Shown in pieces: positions 36,217-48,107 of a stretch of 64,000 nt of DNA. The notes under the pieces are model-generated. The model ran no database searches and was not told where the DNA came from. It saw only the letters and a program-made list of their open reading frames with translations. Within the stretch, counting starts at the first letter, position 1; each line of letters begins with the position of its first letter. Position numbers and translations under genes: made by a program. Source of the DNA: Brachynemurus nebulosus. Taxonomy: Eukaryota; Arthropoda; Insecta; Neuroptera; Myrmeleontidae. The stretch spans positions 31,777,780 to 31,841,779 of the forward strand of contig JAPWDM010000008.1 in assembly GCA_035578155.1 (NCBI GenBank). Reading direction: 5' to 3'.

Positions 36217-36844
36217 TAGGAAAGGTTTTGGAATGTCAATTCGCAATTTTGATGAAACTTGGTATATGTGTAGTACAAGCAAAAATAACAGACGCGTTAA
36301 TATATTTTTGCTAGTTATTAATTACAAGGCAATTCACTTGCTGAAAACGTTATAAAAAACTTCTATTCTGCTGGTTAGCAGTAAAATTACGATTGGCACC
36401 TCAAATTAACTGTCCAGTTTTAAGATTTTAGACTGTAAATTACAACTTTGAACAAAAATATGTAAACTAGTATTTTTCATGTAGTTTTCATACATGCTAA
36501 TCCAATTTTAATATACCAAAGCATATCCACCCTGTCTCTAAGTTTACCCTCAATTTTATCTGAACAGCCCCCCCCCCACCCGGTAGGTCCGACCCTGTAT
36601 TTATAAACATCAATAGAAATCTCTCTAAAAATAAAGTGTTTTGTCAATTTAAAGTTTTTCTCTATCTGCCGACGTTTTCAAGTTATTAAGCAAAATTGCA
36701 ATTTTACCCTAATTTTGAGGAGCGATTCCACCGCTTAAATTAATGGCGACAGTGGCAGATAATACGGGTCTGTTATTTTTGCTTGTACCAAACATGTACA
36801 AGTTTCATCAAAGTTGCGAATTGACATTCCAAGACTTTTCCTTG
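36217..36844. repeat. Inverted repeat pair, arms about 76 bp
   Basis: The arms (36217-36292 and 36768-36844) share GGAATGTCAATTCGCAA, TTTGATGAAACTTG and GTACAAGCAAAAATAACAGA. The spacer is 475 bp and includes a poly-C run near 36567. It is probably a transposon with ends not resolved. Confidence 0.75.
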
Positions 36845-37227
36845 TCAGAAACTTTTCAATTTGGTATGAAACAGTTCATTCAATCACAATAGTTTGTCAA
36901 CAACCAAAAATACTTTATGTTTGTCCAAAAGGCCGTGTACTTCAGAAATTTTATCTACATATACCAGTGCCTTCATATTTAGTATATTACACAATATCCT
37001 TAAATTTCGTAAAAATTAGCTGGTTTTTTCTCCATAAATGTTTATTTTTTTATTTTTATTATTACTATTTCACTTTATTTCGAATTTATTTTATTTAAGA
37101 AGGTAACACCCAACGGTTCGATATACCTTTTTTCTGTTTCTCATTAATATCTAATCCCTATAACGTAAAAGCTCCTATACCAGAACACTATTTTTAGGTG
37201 TGTAATTAAACTGGATTATAAAAGTTG

Positions 37228-37370
37228 ATAAATAAATTAAACACCCATTTTTTTTTCTTAATAAGTATGAAAGAAAATTTATTTAATCCAATGAATATGT
37301 GTTTAAAACCACCCAACCACATATTTTTATTTATTAATGTTTTTCTTTTACAAAATGTCGACATCTATAT
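37228..37370 (+). repeat. Dispersed repeat shared with 60437-60575
   Basis: GATAAATAAATTAAACACCC, AATCCAATGAATAT and TTTATTTATTAATGTTTTTC plus TTTTACAAAATGTC occur in the same order and strand at both places. Class unknown. Confidence 0.75.
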
Positions 37371-37400
37371 ATAAACAGAGAAATATTAATGACAATAGAA

Positions 37401-37552
37401 GTTGGAAACCGATATACTACCAGACGTGTAATATGAGTAATACATAGAAGCACATAGAGTGACATCTAGACGCCAAAATAGGAAACATAGAATAGTTTAA
37501 GTATCAGACGTAAATAAAGGCTCAAAATACTGTATTCAACAAAAGTTGTTTA

Positions 37553-37628
<76 letters not shown>

Positions 37629-37780
37629 TAAACAACTTTTGTTGAATACAGTATTTTGAGCCTTTATTTACGTCTGATACTTACACTATTCTATGTTTCC
37701 TATTTTGGCGTCTAGATGTCACTCTATGTGCCTCTATGTATTACTCATATTACACGTCTGGTAGTATATCGGTTTGCAAC
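37401..37780. repeat. Near-perfect 380-bp palindrome centred on (TA)n
   Basis: The arms of about 156 bp (37401-37556, 37625-37780) differ at only a handful of positions, with a 68-bp TA array (37557-37624) as the centre. The outer boundary is GTTGGAAACCGATATACT. Confidence 0.9.
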
Positions 37781-37790
37781 TATAAATTTC

Positions 37791-37795
<5 letters not shown>

Positions 37796-37866
<71 letters not shown>

Positions 37867-37877
37867 AATAGATATAC

Positions 37878-37924
<47 letters not shown>

Positions 37925-37937
37925 AATATATATACAT

Positions 37938-37982
<45 letters not shown>
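37796..37982. repeat. Complex (TA)n microsatellite
   Basis: TA runs with interspersed TTTATA, ACATAC and GATATAC. Reading frames of IYIY type over it are artefacts. Confidence 0.95.
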
Positions 37983-37985
<3 letters not shown>

Positions 37986-39297
37986 CAGAAGTAGCTTCAT
38001 TAATATATAAATGTTAAAACTGTTCGGACATATGATCGCGTTCCGGTATAGGGGCTTTTACGTTGCAGTATTTCAAAATTTGTCGTTTTTTGCCATAATT
38101 TGAATATTTATGTTTATTTTATTTTCAATATTTTTTATTAAATGAGTTAATGTCGTTTGTCGTTTTTCTTTCGTCTACCTGTCAGAAAACATTAGTTTTT
38201 AAAATGGTATTTTCGATTTTCAAGTTTTCATCTTATATTTCTATATATAATCCCCTATGATAATCTTTTAGCCTACCCGGTACCATCTATTATTCCATTT
38301 GATAATAAAATATTGTGATCCGTAACGAAACTTTCAATTATGTTATACCTGATGATGAACTAACTACTCGAGAGCTAGCTAGTAATCGAACAGTCTATTG
38401 TAGCATCCGCAACTCAACAATTGATTCAAATCGCCCGTCATAACTAACTTACTTAACTATGTCGCTGCGTTTGTGTTTCGCCGCTGTTACGGCTCCCACG
38501 CTCAGTAACTTGTACATGATAACACATATTATGTTTATAGAGTTACTGTAAATAATTTACTTGTTTTATCTGTTTTGTCTTAAATAAAATTATATTAAAA
38601 ATATACAAGTAGTGTTTTAATTATCATCACCAGCAACCCCAACACTACATTTATTTTTAGTGAAAATAACTCTGCTAACTGTATCAATATTGTTTTCACC
38701 AGAGGCATAACTATTTTGGTTACTGACATGACATTTAGGTATGATTTTTCTATGAAAATATGTATAGATACATATAATGTGCATGCTTAGTTTCTATTTT
38801 AATATGTCGGTACTGATATTATATTTTAATATGTACCTATGTTGGTAAGTTTAGTATTATTTTTTGAACTAATTGTTGGGTAGTTATTTATTTGAAATAT
38901 ATGTATATTATTAGTAACATTAGATATTTTACTTTTATTTATGACAATTTTGAACAACTTTATATTATAGAGAGTACCTGTGTATCCGCTAAACTATGTA
39001 ACATGTTTTAAAATATTTTTGTACTCGATGCTACAAAAGTTGAACACCAAAAATAAAAGGAGTACCTACTTTTACGTTGTCCGACGTACTAATGACCTTC
39101 TAGATAGAATTGAGGAGTTATCGGCTTAATAAAAGTATACCATGAATTAATTAGTTTATTAATATGTCGATTTATTTGTCCAAAACTGTGAACTTGTCAA
39201 AGCTAAAACACGAACATTATCGATGGTATCGATATAAGAAAACGATAACACATTCGAGTTAAGCTACATGCGAATATGATATGAGGAGGATGTTGTA
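37983..39297. other. AT-rich stretch, no gene seen
   Basis: Nothing recognised. A GC-richer patch lies at 38440-38510. Confidence 0.4.
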
Positions 39298-39759
39298 GGC
39301 CCGATCTACACTGTAGTACCGATATCGGTACGCTCCCGCTCCGATTTCGCTCCGATATAATCTTGTGGTGTTTACATTAGAGTGCTGATACCATGCTGTT
39401 ACCTCTTCGTTCTCCATTCACATTATAATTCCGCTCTCGGTACGCTCCCAGTTCGGTCTCAGTTCGATACAAACACCTTTTCATGACAACTGAATACAAG
39501 TTGAGCGGAGTGGAATTATAAATGTGTTCATACTAGCGATACAGGGCTGCTATCGCTCCAATTACCGCTCCGATAAAATATTATCTGAATGGTATTTGTA
39601 TTGGAGCAACAATGGAGCGGGAGCGTACCACGACTGATATCGAAGCGGTATCGGAGCGATGATGCGAATACAGTCATTGTTTCTTATATAAGAATATTTT
39701 ATCGAATCGGGAGCGTAGCGATATTGTACCGAGAGCGGAGCGATAGTGTGGATCGGGCC
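39298..39759. mobile_element. Harbinger-like MITE with GGCCCGATC ends, copy 1 (462 bp)
   Basis: The ends are GGCCCGATCYACACT in inverted orientation; flanks are GTA and TTA, one base from a perfect TTA duplication. The interior is built of GGAGCG and TATCGG words in both directions (for example GGTATCGGAGCGATGATG). Confidence 0.85.
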
Positions 39760-40278
39760 TTATATATGAAGTTTTAATTTAACAGAATAACTCGATGCTA
39801 TAACAGTTAGTAATTGAGAGGCAACACTACTCATTATCAGTCCGAGACTAAAAAGTGATATATTTTTGAAGCTTTCAGTATACCTATATGTAACTCATAA
39901 ACATTAAGGTAATTATTTAATGTAAAATGTTGTATAATATTATAATAATAATATTTAATTATATAAATAAATAAATTTAAATTGAATGAATATAATATTT
40001 ACCGCAGTTTAAACATATATAGCTATACTATTATCGAGTACCTACTCACCATTGGGTAGGTATGTTAGTGTATTTATTATAATATAATAATATTATAACC
40101 ATTTTTATATAATATGTCAGGTAACATAACAGCAAATGATAGTATTCGGTAGTTACTATTACTGACTGGATTGTGTAGTAATGTGGCAGCAGTTATTAAC
40201 TACTACTGGTTCAGTATTGGGGCTCCTAGCACACATAACTCCACGATACCACACATTATAAGTTTAGTGCAATACTAA
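39760..40278. other. Spacer between the two GGCCCGATC MITEs
   Basis: AT-rich DNA with TAATATTATAATAT runs; no gene seen. Confidence 0.5.
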
Positions 40279-40690
40279 GGCCCGATCCATACTATATTGC
40301 CTATATCGGTACGCTCCCGCACCGGTCTCGCTCCGATATAATTTTGTTGTGTAGACATTACAGTGCTGATACCATGCTGATATCTATTCGTGCTCCATTC
40401 ACATTATAATACCGCTCTTGGTATGCTCGCAGTTCATCTCAGTTCCATACAAATATCTTTTCGTAACAACTGAATGCAAGCGGAGCGGAGTGGAATTACA
40501 TAGTGTTCACATTATTGATATAGGTCTGACCTTGCATCGATTAAATTTTATTTGAGTGGTATGGGTATTGGAGCGATATTAGAGCGGTATTGGACCGCGA
40601 CTGATATCGGAACGGTATCGGAGCGATGATGTGAATACACTCATTGTTTCTTATGTAAGAATATTTTATAACAATAGTGTGAATCGGGCC
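40279..40690. mobile_element. Harbinger-like MITE with GGCCCGATC ends, copy 2 (412 bp)
   Basis: Same orientation and order as copy 1, with a clean TAA duplication at 40276-40278 and 40691-40693. It is about 50 bp shorter than copy 1 because of internal deletions, such as loss of the GGGAGCGTAGCGATATTGTA segment near its right end. The two insertions are separate, with different flanks. Confidence 0.9.
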
Positions 40691-40992
40691 TAAACGGGCC
40701 GAACGCGGCGTTTACATTTTAAAAATTATATATTATCACGTTATATTTTATGATTATAATCAATTTATAATTTGTACAGTGGAAATTATTAGCCAACTAT
40801 AAAATAAATGTCCATTGAAGTTGTGGATGCGTGATTGGAAAATGAGTTCACGTATAACATGATTAACACACTCTAAATTTTTCTTTTTTTAAGGTGTATG
40901 GAGAAGCAAGTTGTTAAGTAGTGTCTGACAGTTGAAATTCCGACCAGCCACAATCGCAACAAAATCAAAATCCCGATTGGCCAAGAAAGGAT

Positions 40993-41569
40993 TAGGGATG
41001 ATCGATATTCATCGATGGTAGAAAAATATCGATGTTTAGGGGGAAAACATCGATGTAAAAACATCGATGTTATGTCCTCAATAACATCGTCACATCGATG
41101 TTACGAGAATAATATCGAAACATCCATATTACTCTAAGCTATCCAGTAGTTAAAAAGTCCTGTAGCTGACTTAAAACAAGATCCATTAGTTTTATGGCAA
41201 GTTCTAGGATCCACTTATCCAAACTTGAAAAAAATTGCCATTAAATATTTGTGTTTCACAGCAACTTCAACAGCTTCAGAGAGACTTTTTTTCAAAAGCT
41301 GAGCAGTATTGGTATCAACAAAGGAACAGATTAAAAGGGAAACTTCTAACAAAGTGACTTTTTTTGCAAAGTGTACTAAATAAATACTGGCACTGTTAAT
41401 TTTTAATAAATAAAATAATAGATTATAATGGTTGTTTATTTTGCTATAAAAACATCAAGGTTTTCGAACATCGATGTCTTTCTTTCGATATATATCGTAT
41501 ATCGATACTCTTGAATCGATGTTAACATCGATGTCAACGTCGATGTTTTTCTAATATCGATCATCCCTA
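40993..41569. mobile_element. hAT element, deletion derivative, 577 bp
   Basis: The ends are TAGGGATGATCGATATT in inverted orientation. A perfect 8-bp duplication GAAAGGAT lies at 40985-40992 and 41570-41577. Subterminal regions are full of ACATCGATGT words, likely transposase-binding repeats. The centre keeps the 3' end of the transposase gene (41162-41383), which ties this TIR type directly to hAT. Confidence 0.95.
41162..41383 (+). pseudogene. hAT transposase C-terminal dimerisation domain, remnant
   Basis: A frame of 73 codons contains the hAT dimerisation signature: DPLVLWQVLGSTYPNLKKIA, then YLCFTATSTASERLFFKS. The conserved TSxxSERxFS core is visible as TSTASERLFF. One in-frame TGA interrupts it where family members continue with a small, Ala/Gly-type stretch. 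The frame goes on as AVLVSTKEQIKRE to a natural-looking stop. Only this C-terminal part is left, so the element is non-autonomous. Confidence 0.88.
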
Positions 41570-41754
41570 GAAAGGATATCACATAAAAAAAATATAGTAG
41601 GTACTTTTGAGTTTATACGAGAGGATACGATATCATCATATCCGGAAGTATTTGACCCAAAATCACTATTTTTCTTGTTTAAACTTTATTACTGCTAAGT
41701 GACATTATGAAGAATGTGCCCATTTAGAGACCGAACCTGACCCATCGAGTATAA

Positions 41755-42200
41755 AGGAGCGCCCATAAATTATATACCTCCACTTTAGCCATTTTTGAGC
41801 TCGTACCCCCTCCATGTCCACTACAAGTGACTTTTGCCTTGATCCCCGCCTACCATGCACCATAGTGGATTGTAATTTTTTTTTTTCGTTAAGTCCAAAC
41901 GACATTTCATTAAAATAACACACATTTTATTATAAAATATGAAAAATAAGGCACTTTTTTAGAGAGTTTCGCAAAATATATCCGTAAAATATTATGTATC
42001 CTTACAATAAAAACTGTTAAATGTGAAAACTGTGTGACCACATGACAGCAAAATTCGCCTGAGGGAGTTTTGTCAAATTTCAAAAAATATCACAAGCACG
42101 TCACAGTATTTCAGAATTATTCATGAATTTCACATTCAAATTCATGTTTAACTTTCTCCGTAATCCCTCCAATTAGGCTACGTAATTTATGGACTCTCTC
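41755..42200. mobile_element. Possible TWA MITE with CCATAAATTA ends, 446 bp
   Basis: The ends are AGGAGCGCCCATAAATTA and GAGAGAGTCCATAAATTACG, with TAA at 41752-41754 and 42201-42203. The ends match only partly, so the borders are tentative. Interior non-coding. Confidence 0.5.
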
Positions 42201-42203
42201 TAA

Positions 42204-43137
42204 TCGTTGACGGGTTGGGTTATTGAGATCCTATCCCGTCAAATCTTCTTAAAAAGGTACTTCAATAACTTATAAATTCTTATCACTTTCTGTCGATTGA
42301 ACTGATAATTGATGTCAAACAATTGTCATTCCAACCAGTAAAAAGTAACTAATGTTTTAAATTCTCTGGAATACTAAAGAAAGTCTTACATTACGGAAAA
42401 TGTAATTATAATCATTTGTTGATATAATTGCATTTTCCGTGCATTATTAGCACACGACAACCTAAAAAATTATACTACATGCTTGAAGTAGTCATAAAGC
42501 TAAATATGTTACATAGGAACGTGTATATGTTTCGATGGTGTCACGAACTTAAGAATCATAATTGGCAAATTACAAAACACTTTCGTGCAATATTGCCCTA
42601 CAAGAATATTAGAATCAGTTAATTTTTGTACCTGAATTTTGTGTAACAACGCTAATTTTTCGATATTTGGTGCCGTAATTATCAACAACAATTTTTTTAA
42701 CAAACTTTCAGCACATTCTTACGAGTGTTACTCGTCAGGGAAAACTTTACAACTGGTTATCAGCGCCTTTAAAATTGGCTTTTAACCCAAGAAAAAAACC
42801 TATTAAATTGCTTCATAGTCGACCGGTGAGCGTGGTACCGATTCCGCTCGGAAGGACTGCTTTAAAATAACCCACTCTCTACTTTAAGCTCTCTTACATA
42901 TCATATTTGATTTACAATTTAAAAGCATCATTCTTTTATTTATTATTTAATAAAAACATTCAATATATTATATTTTTATATTTATCTAAAATATTTTCAT
43001 TGTAAATTGAATTGTGAACTTCGCGAACGTCTAATGTAATTTGAACATAATGGCACAACATGTTTTGCTCTTCTCCATTCTATCCTTGTTTTTCCATTTC
43101 TATTCTATCTATTGATAGATTACAAACACATACTCAT
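42204..43137. other. AT-rich stretch, no gene seen
   Basis: Overlapping frames at 42428-42622 (plus) and 42509-42703 (minus) have no recognisable domain. Confidence 0.4.
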
Positions 43138-43237
43138 ACACATATTATGTTCTAGGGCAAGTGCGGGAGAGATGCCGCAGTAGCCATAGTTCGTCCGTTG
43201 ATTGATAGATAGCGCTATTAATGGATTATATGTTTAA

Positions 43238-43671
43238 AACATGTCCCTGCCACTTGTTTTCAAGGACGGACCATTTCATGTCACAGTTTGCTACGTTTGC
43301 TACGTGGCGCTAATGATATAGGGGGTGCACTAAATAGAGTTGGGACATGTGAGCATTTTTCATCAAATAGATGTCAAAATTAATTACCATATGATTGAGC
43401 ACAAAAGTATCGTCACCAAGTTATGTGTTAACGAAGAATTAAAATTTTTTAATTTAATTAATCTTTCTAGGTTGAATTAAAGTATTTTTTTAAATATTTA
43501 ATTTGTTTCCAATTTATTTTAGATGAAAAATAGCGAACTATTAAACCTCATGTCTCGACTCTAATTTTATCCCCTAGTAAATCAACGCCATCTGGTATAT
43601 TAGTTACAGCGACGTCAAAAAACGGTCCATTTTTTTATAATAGACTAAATGGAGAGTGACAGGGACATGGT
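43238..43671. mobile_element. TTAA-flanked MITE with CATGTCCCTGYCACT ends, 434 bp
   Basis: Inverted CATGTCCCTG(C/T)CACT ends sit just inside TTAA on both sides (43234-43237, 43672-43675). TTAA suggests piggyBac-type insertion. Taking it out shortens the left subterminal segment of the 7.8-kb block toward the length on the right. Confidence 0.65.
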
Positions 43672-44057
43672 TTAAAATAAGCTACTTATTTTTGCTGTAT
43701 GTGGTAACATTTATGATTAGTCCATCAGTTTAGTAATTATCCAACTTTTTATTATTGAAAAGTAAATTTTTTAACATAATATTTTATCAAGCATTTAATT
43801 CATTAGAATTTAAGAATGTATATTTCATTGTTTTAATGAAAATGAGTTTTGTTATTAATTTAGGTATATTTTGAAAGTACTGTATAAAATTTTAGGTTAG
43901 AATTCCGCACTATGCTTGCTATAGCAACATGCGGCATCTATCCCAACAAAAAGGAGAGATGCCGCATCATATTACATGTTAAAAACATAGACTTATACGT
44001 CATACCTTAATTATACAATTTTTTTTGGACTGTAAATTATGCCACGTAAATATAAAA

Positions 44058-44547
44058 TACCCCTGTCGCAGCATCCTGCATAACATAGCGAATTTCCATT
44101 TACAAAAGTACGTTTTTCTCGGAAACTAGTTGATATAGAGTAATTGTAAATAAAAAAAACCTTCTTTATGTTAATTTTCCGCCTCATTCCGCCAAATCTT
44201 TTTCACGAAAAATGTCCAAAACACCATAAACGTTTTCACGAAATTTCTTAAAAATAAGATGTTTCGTTCTTGAGTTATCGTGTGGACACATTTATATATA
44301 TGTTTACTAAGTGTCCGCACGATAACTCAAGAACGAAACATCTTATTTTTAAGAAATTTCGTGAAAACATTTACGGTATTTTGGACATTTTTCGTGAAAA
44401 AGATTTGGCGGAATGAGGCGGAAAATTAACATAAAGAAGGTTTTTTTTATTTACAATTACTCTATATCAACTAGTTTCCGAGAAAAACGTACTTTTGTAA
44501 ATGGAAATTCGCTATGTTATGCAGGATGCTGCGACAGGGGTATTTTT
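44058..44547. repeat. 490-bp palindrome of the CTGTCGCAGCATCCTGCATAAC family
   Basis: The arms are about 235 bp with the axis near 44300. The outer words CCCCTGTCGCAGCATCCTGC and inner words ACGATAACTCAAGAACGAAAC appear on both sides. It is a head-to-head joint of two copies of the repeat seen at 905 and 47681. Confidence 0.88.
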
Positions 44548-44856
44548 TCTTTTATTTACCATTACTCTATATCAACTAGTTTCCTAGAAAAACGTACTTT
44601 TGTAAATGGAAATTCGCTATGTTATGCAGGATGCTGCGACAGGGGTATTTTTTCTTTTATTTACCATTACTCTATATCAACTAGTTTCCTAGAAAAACGT
44701 ACTTTTGTAAATGGAAATTCGCTATGTTATGCAGGATGCTGCGACAGGAGTATTTTTTATTTACAATTACTCTATATCAAATAGTTTCCGAGAAAAACGT
44801 ACTTTTGTAAATGGAAGTTCGCTATGTTATGCAGGATGCTGCAACAGGGTTATTTT
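44445..44856. repeat. Tandem repeat, four units of about 100-105 bp
   Basis: Units hold CTCTATATCAACTAGTTTCC, GAAAAACGTACTTTTGTAAA, TTCGCTATGTTATGCAGGAT and GCTGCGACAGGGGTATTTT. The 123-codon frame across it only reflects this periodicity and is not a protein gene. Confidence 0.92.
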
Positions 44857-45017
44857 AATTAATTTATAATTGTTCTAAAAATTGAGCAATAATGTTAAGT
44901 TAGCTATGATAAACAAATAGAGACGTATTTTGAAGACGATATATAAAGACTAATAGAAAATATTAAATTAAAGAATTTATTCAATTAAAAGAAAAACTAA
45001 ATTATTGTAAATATTTC

Positions 45018-45020
<3 letters not shown>

Positions 45021-45098
<78 letters not shown>

Positions 45099-45165
45099 TT
45101 ATATATATGTATATATATATATATAAATAAATAAATAAATATATATATATATATATGTATATCTA

Positions 45166-45218
<53 letters not shown>

Positions 45219-45241
45219 ATATCTATATATATATATATATA

Positions 45242-45290
<49 letters not shown>
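45021..45290. repeat. Compound (TA)n / TATG / TATC microsatellite
   Basis: 270 bp of TA runs with TGTA, TCTA and AAATAAATAAAT interruptions. Confidence 0.95.
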
Positions 45291-45292
<2 letters not shown>

Positions 45293-45299
45293 CAACGTT

Positions 45300-45872
45300 T
45301 TCAAAAAATTTCTTAAAAATCAGGTATTTCGTTCTTGAGTTATCGTACCCTCTTTTAAAATAGTTGCTGTACCTCTGTACTCTTACTTGTTCTTACATCA
45401 AAATTATGCATGTACCTATCATAATTGTGTGATCGTATGGGTATACCATATTGGCGTTATACATATTATATACACTATATCTTCTTTGACTATACATAAT
45501 TATGTAGTGTGTCGAATATGTGCTTAGACTGTGAGTAACTTAAGACTTTAAGATTACATCACTTAAGATTACATTCCTAAGATCACATTCTAAGACACAT
45601 AGTTTTTCTCGGAAACTAATTGACATAGAAAAAAAGTTTAAAGACCTTTTTTATGTAATTTTTTCTTCTCTTTTAAATGGTATAAAAAAATTTCGCAAAA
45701 ATTTTTGAATAAGTGGAAATTTTGGCAAAAAACTAATTTTTTGCAAGAACAAAAACCATGTTCCTGGCATCCGACGTGTCTGGTTAACGAACTCATCCAA
45801 CGGTTTGGGACTTCCAATACTTTCACCAAATTTCGTAATCCTAGGACATTCCGTTCGAGAGTTATCGTGCGG

Positions 45873-45952
<80 letters not shown>

Positions 45953-46085
45953 TTTAGCGAATATTATTTTCGGTTTCTAGGGACCTCAAAACAAATTTCT
46001 GCCAGGGTCCCGGACTCAGGTCGCGTTGTGACAGTGGCTGTAATAGCTCAATTCCATTCTGGAAATTCGCTAAAACTATAATAAT
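45300..46085 (+). repeat. Repeat unit with CATCCGACGTGTCTGG core and embedded (TA)n
   Basis: CATCCGACGTGTCTGG, AACGAACTCATCCAA, CGAGAGTTATCGTGCGGACA, a TA array (45877-45949), then AAATTTTAGCGAATAT, CTAGGGACCTCAAAACA and CCCGGACTCAG. The same order recurs at 50155-50455. The TA array sits at the same internal position in both copies. Confidence 0.85.
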
Positions 46086-47680
46086 TATAAAAAATAAATA
46101 AAAATAAACAAAAAAAATTTTTTGTATTGTTAAATAGTGGTATTAACCGTAAAAATAAATTCATCCCCATTCCCCCATCTTATCTATCCGAAAAAAATCG
46201 CAAAAATTGACTATTTTTCGGCCGATCACAATGTGATGGTACCTTAAGTTCTATACAAATATTATATGCAATTTTTTTCACTTTAACAATTTTTATTGCA
46301 AAAAAAATGGTACAAAACACTTCTTCATTCATTTCATTGTAGGCAAACACGATAAAAATGAAATAAATTTTTTTATTAGTAAAAACTGATTTCAAAATCA
46401 AATAGCTAGTAAGGAAATATTGAATATTAATATAGGAATTATACTTACTAACTTAGTTTATACGTTACCTATATTGTCTTACTGTAAGAATACACAAATT
46501 TCCAAAATCGATCGAAAAACGTCAAAATTTTTAAAAATATTTTCTGTACATAAACGGTTTATTGGCCTCTGGTAGTAATATTGAAGTTGTATTAAGTAAG
46601 AAATGTGAAGAAATACGCTCACTGGCGTAAAAATGTGTACCTATACAAATAAATTATGAACAAGTTACTAGATTTTATATCGTCAGTTAAAATGTATACG
46701 TATATTTTTACTGGATACCGCTTTTAATTTTACCACCAGAGGCGCAAGTGACTATTTGTATGACCATGAAATGATACACACGGTGTCAGGTTTTTGCCTT
46801 CTTATTCGACTACGGCCTTTGTGATTTCTGCAACGCAAAATTGTTGCCTAAAGCCAGTTTAACTCGAAGAATTGCCAACTAGCAAAAACACAACTCGTTA
46901 AATTTTCGTTATATATATAAATTTATTCGAAAAAATAAAAACCTTTCGTGTAATAATATGTGATTATAAAAAATATTCTGGTATTTTTTAACTACTTATT
47001 GGATTCTTTAAAAGTAAATCTGAAATAATTAAAACACTAATGAAAACCAATTAATAAATACAATTTCATTAATTGAATTTTCTCTCGAAAACTTTTTTCT
47101 GTTATCTTTGACCACCAACAGATACAAAGAAACAAAAAAAAAATATACAGTAAACAGTGGCAATTGCTCGACACACAGACTGTTTTTGGGGCTTTGTATA
47201 AAACTAATGTTCGCTGTCATTTTTTAAATGGTTTGAACTTCCTGTCTTTCTTAAAACTTAATTAAGTAACACAAAACGATCGACTTTCCAAAAAACAAAA
47301 AATCGACTCAACGTTTTTCGTTTGTCTATTTAAAACAAATGACTGTATGTAAATTTAATTGTTTCAGTTTTTACGGTTACGAGTGTACGAACAGGTCGAA
47401 GATTGGGTAATTAAAATTAATCGAAAGAGATTAAAATGACATTTGGACATTAATATTAAATTGAATTGTTATTTTTTAAGTCCATTTTGAAAACTATGGT
47501 GATCAATTTTTGTGTTTTTGCAAACACACGACGTCTGTCTTTGGGTCATTAATTAAACTATACGTTTTTAATGTGTTTTAAAATATTTATTAAGAGTTAT
47601 TGTATATGTCTAAGCGCCATTTGTTGATAATTTTAATCAAGAATAATGGTATATGATTATATTCAAAAATAATAATAATA
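46086..47680. other. AT-rich stretch, no gene seen
   Basis: Nothing recognised; frames at 46180-46401 and 47029-47220 are low-complexity. Confidence 0.4.
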
Positions 47681-48023
47681 ATACCCCTGTCGCAGCATCT
47701 GCATAACATAGCGAATTTCCAAATCTTGGGCACTGGCGGATCTCATCTAAGACCTGTACCTATTTAAAATAGTTTAGCTTTCTAAGAGTAAAAGAATTTT
47801 TAAAATCAGCTGGGTAATTAGTTTTGGTAGTTTTGGGGACCCAAGAACCCGAACGAATTTTGTGCAGCATAGTTGTATCCATCTAAAATAATTTAATTCT
47901 CTAGCAGTGAGAAATTTTTTAGCATCGGTTCGATAGCTTATTACTGGCGTTTTCGGATCTGCAAGATCCCGGTGGACCTCATTAAAAAATCAGCTCGACC
48001 GTATATTCTAGGCGGACTTTATG

Positions 48024-48107
<84 letters not shown>

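Noticed and set aside
44413..44784. 123-codon plus-strand frame with a three-fold repeated peptide
   Set aside because: It mirrors the 105-bp DNA tandem repeat exactly; no domain, signal or codon bias.
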